Origin: Scatophagus argus
Taxonomy: Eukaryota; Chordata; Actinopteri; Scatophagidae
Reading direction: 5' to 3'
Assembly (NCBI RefSeq): GCF_020382885.2
Contig: NC_058501.1
Coordinates: 18,348,001-18,412,000, forward strand
DNA length: 64,000 nucleotides
Part shown: positions 62,541 through 64,000 of the stretch, one piece after another
Layout of the letters: every line of letters begins with the position of its first letter
Position numbering within the stretch: position 1 is the first letter of the stretch
The notes under the pieces: generated by a model
Databases searched by the model: none
What the model saw: the letters and a program-made list of their open reading frames with translations, nothing else
Told to the model about the DNA's origin: nothing
Position numbers and translations under genes: made by a program

Positions 62541-63856
62541 ATGCCGAGGATCATGACTATGAACGGCGACCACCAGTCGGTCGCCATAGCACCGCTGGAT
62601 CTGCGCACTACCAACCGAGAGCGTGGGAGCACCGGCTCGAGGATTCCGGACGGCACGAGTCGCGTCAGGGAAGCTCGTGTAACAGGCGGTTCACCGGCAC
62701 CCCCTGCGTGCACAGGGACGGACAGTTTGGAAAAGTGCTGCCCCGCAGCCAGAGACGCACTGCCGGGCTCAGCAACCGGTGCTTCTCGCAAACGACCGGC
62801 GGACAACTTTTCCAGCAACCTTCCCTTCAGGAAACGCTTTCAAGTCTCAAGCTTCAACGTTTCAACGCTTCAAGTCGAGCCAGAAACTCAAAGGCAGTCG
62901 CCGGCTCCAACACAATGCAGAGACCGCTTCTCCCCTGCGGTAGATACGGACTTAACATTACGGGGAGATTTTGCCGGTCGAGATGAACGCAGAGTCGCAC
63001 CAGTGATTCCCAGGCTCGGTGAAGAGGCAGGACAGGGTCCAGATGGATACCCCATACGCTTTTTGCCGTTTGCTTACGGTAAGCGTTAATGGTTTGAAGT
63101 TCTCAACTTGATTATGTAAACAGTAATTTCAGAACTTTCTCACACTTTTGAGTTTTGCTTTGATTTCTATAAAGTTATCATCAGAAATATTTGAATAGTT
63201 GTTTTACCAGGAAACTCGGCTGTTGTTATGTGTGGACAAAATAATCCTGATTGGTGTACAGAACCTCTGTACACCCTGTTGGTGGTTATAGACACAATTT
63301 AGGTCAAGCCTGCAGAGGCTCTCCAAATTATTAGTGTTGTTTAATAGCCTATTTCATGACTGATGCTGCAGGTGCTTTTGTTTTTAAAACCGTACCAGGA
63401 CTCCCTCCCCGCCTTCAGTATGTTTGGTCACTCGTGTGTCACAGGTGGAATAAATGTCACCGTAGTCCCAGTTCATGCAGCTACTGCTGAATCAATGAGA
63501 TAATGTCCAGTCAGCAATTCTGCAGCCATTCCTCTTCAGTCAGTCTCCCACACTGGCAAAAATAGCTCACTCAACTCTTAACTGAATATGAAACAAAAAA
63601 AAAATGACTTGTTTGCAAGGTTACCCTTTTTGTTTTTCATGCATTTCCATCATTTTCAGTTTTTCTTCTTCCTGTCTGCCTCCCACCTGGGTTTCTCTCT
63701 TACTGTCTCTGCTTCTCTCTGTGTGTCCTGGTCAGGTCCCATCCCGCTGTATGGCGTGCCCCCCATCCTGGAGCTGAACCACACCCTGGCCCACCAAACT
63801 GAACACCTTCTGACCGCTATCTCTGTGGCCACGCATCAAGACGAGGATGGAGACAC
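62541..63856 (+). CDS. bcl3: BCL3 (IkB-family transcription co-regulator), 5' part; continues beyond the window
   Basis: Two coding exons are visible: 62541-63078 and 63736-63856, phase-compatible (TAC-G/GT-CCC), with a further donor AC/gtatgt after DEDGDT. The start is the first in-frame ATG (MPRIMTMNG), matching the MPR start of mammalian BCL3. Exon 1 carries PLDLRT (PVDLRT in human), basic clusters (SRKRP, FRKRF) that may act in nuclear import, and a Pro/Ser-rich stretch. Exon 2 ends in HQTEHLLTAISVATHQDEDG, the lead into the first ankyrin repeat (human ADEDGDTPLHIAV). In mammals BCL3 is a nuclear ankyrin protein that binds p50/p52 NF-kB dimers and modulates transcription. The ankyrin repeats lie outside the window. 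The 63079-63735 intron holds nothing recognisable. The neighbour cblc is divergent, as an adjacent CBLC-BCL3 pair is in the human genome. Confidence 0.92.
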
Positions 63857-64000
63857 GTATGTTGCAGTGTTTAAAATGAGATGACACCTTCTTGGTGTGT
63901 TGTTTAATCATGCATACAGGATATCCATCCATCTGACGTGTCCAAGCGAAGATTACTACTAATTGTGCACCTCACGCGTTTTCATTATCAGCACATTTCG
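63857..64000 (+). other. Start of bcl3 intron 2
   Basis: Non-coding intron sequence running off the window. Confidence 0.7.

Overview
The window is vertebrate nuclear DNA, almost certainly from a ray-finned (teleost) fish. All recognisable genes are split by GT-AG introns. The proteins are closest to fish versions of TMEM145, MRPL17, pancreatic trypsins, CBLC and BCL3. The repeats are fish-type: Tc1-like transposon remnants, a tRNA-derived SINE, a truncated LINE, a long-inverted-repeat element and many (CA)n/(TG)n tracts. Exon coordinates were derived by hand from splice sites. For the five trypsins, mrpl17 and cblc the inferred coding lengths are exact multiples of three, and every tmem145 and bcl3 junction keeps frame.

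Layout: 22-21177 (+) holds the last 14 coding exons of tmem145, followed by a long AT-rich 3' region. 25458-26467 (-) is mrpl17, sharing a short CCAAT-containing interval with a possible two-exon microprotein on the other strand. 28973-44901 is a cluster of five intact trypsin(ogen) genes in order - + + - +. Three are group-I-type (activation site EDDK/IVGG), one is a second trypsin type (DDR/IVGG), and one is a divergent form resembling fish 'trypsin Y' (EDGR/IIGG). 46718-57181 (-) is an 11-exon CBL-family E3 ubiquitin ligase, best called cblc. 62541-63856 (+) holds the first two coding exons of bcl3, which runs out of the window.

The trypsins would be secreted exocrine-pancreas zymogens; each has a signal peptide, an activation site, a complete His/Asp/Ser triad, Asp189 and 12 cysteines. 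The cblc-bcl3 linkage matches the human 19q13 neighbourhood, which also carries TMEM145; mrpl17 and the trypsins do not belong to that human block.

The most interesting signals are in the trypsin cluster. Two genes in opposite orientation carry a near-identical 1,095-bp block with sharp edges at the exon 2 start and the stop codon, which looks like gene conversion. Between them lies a mosaic gene in which oxyanion-hole Gly193 is replaced by Met, reminiscent of inhibitor-resistant human mesotrypsin (Arg193). Introns have been gained or lost among the paralogues. I saw no wholly new system such as a CRISPR array or defence island, and none would be expected here.
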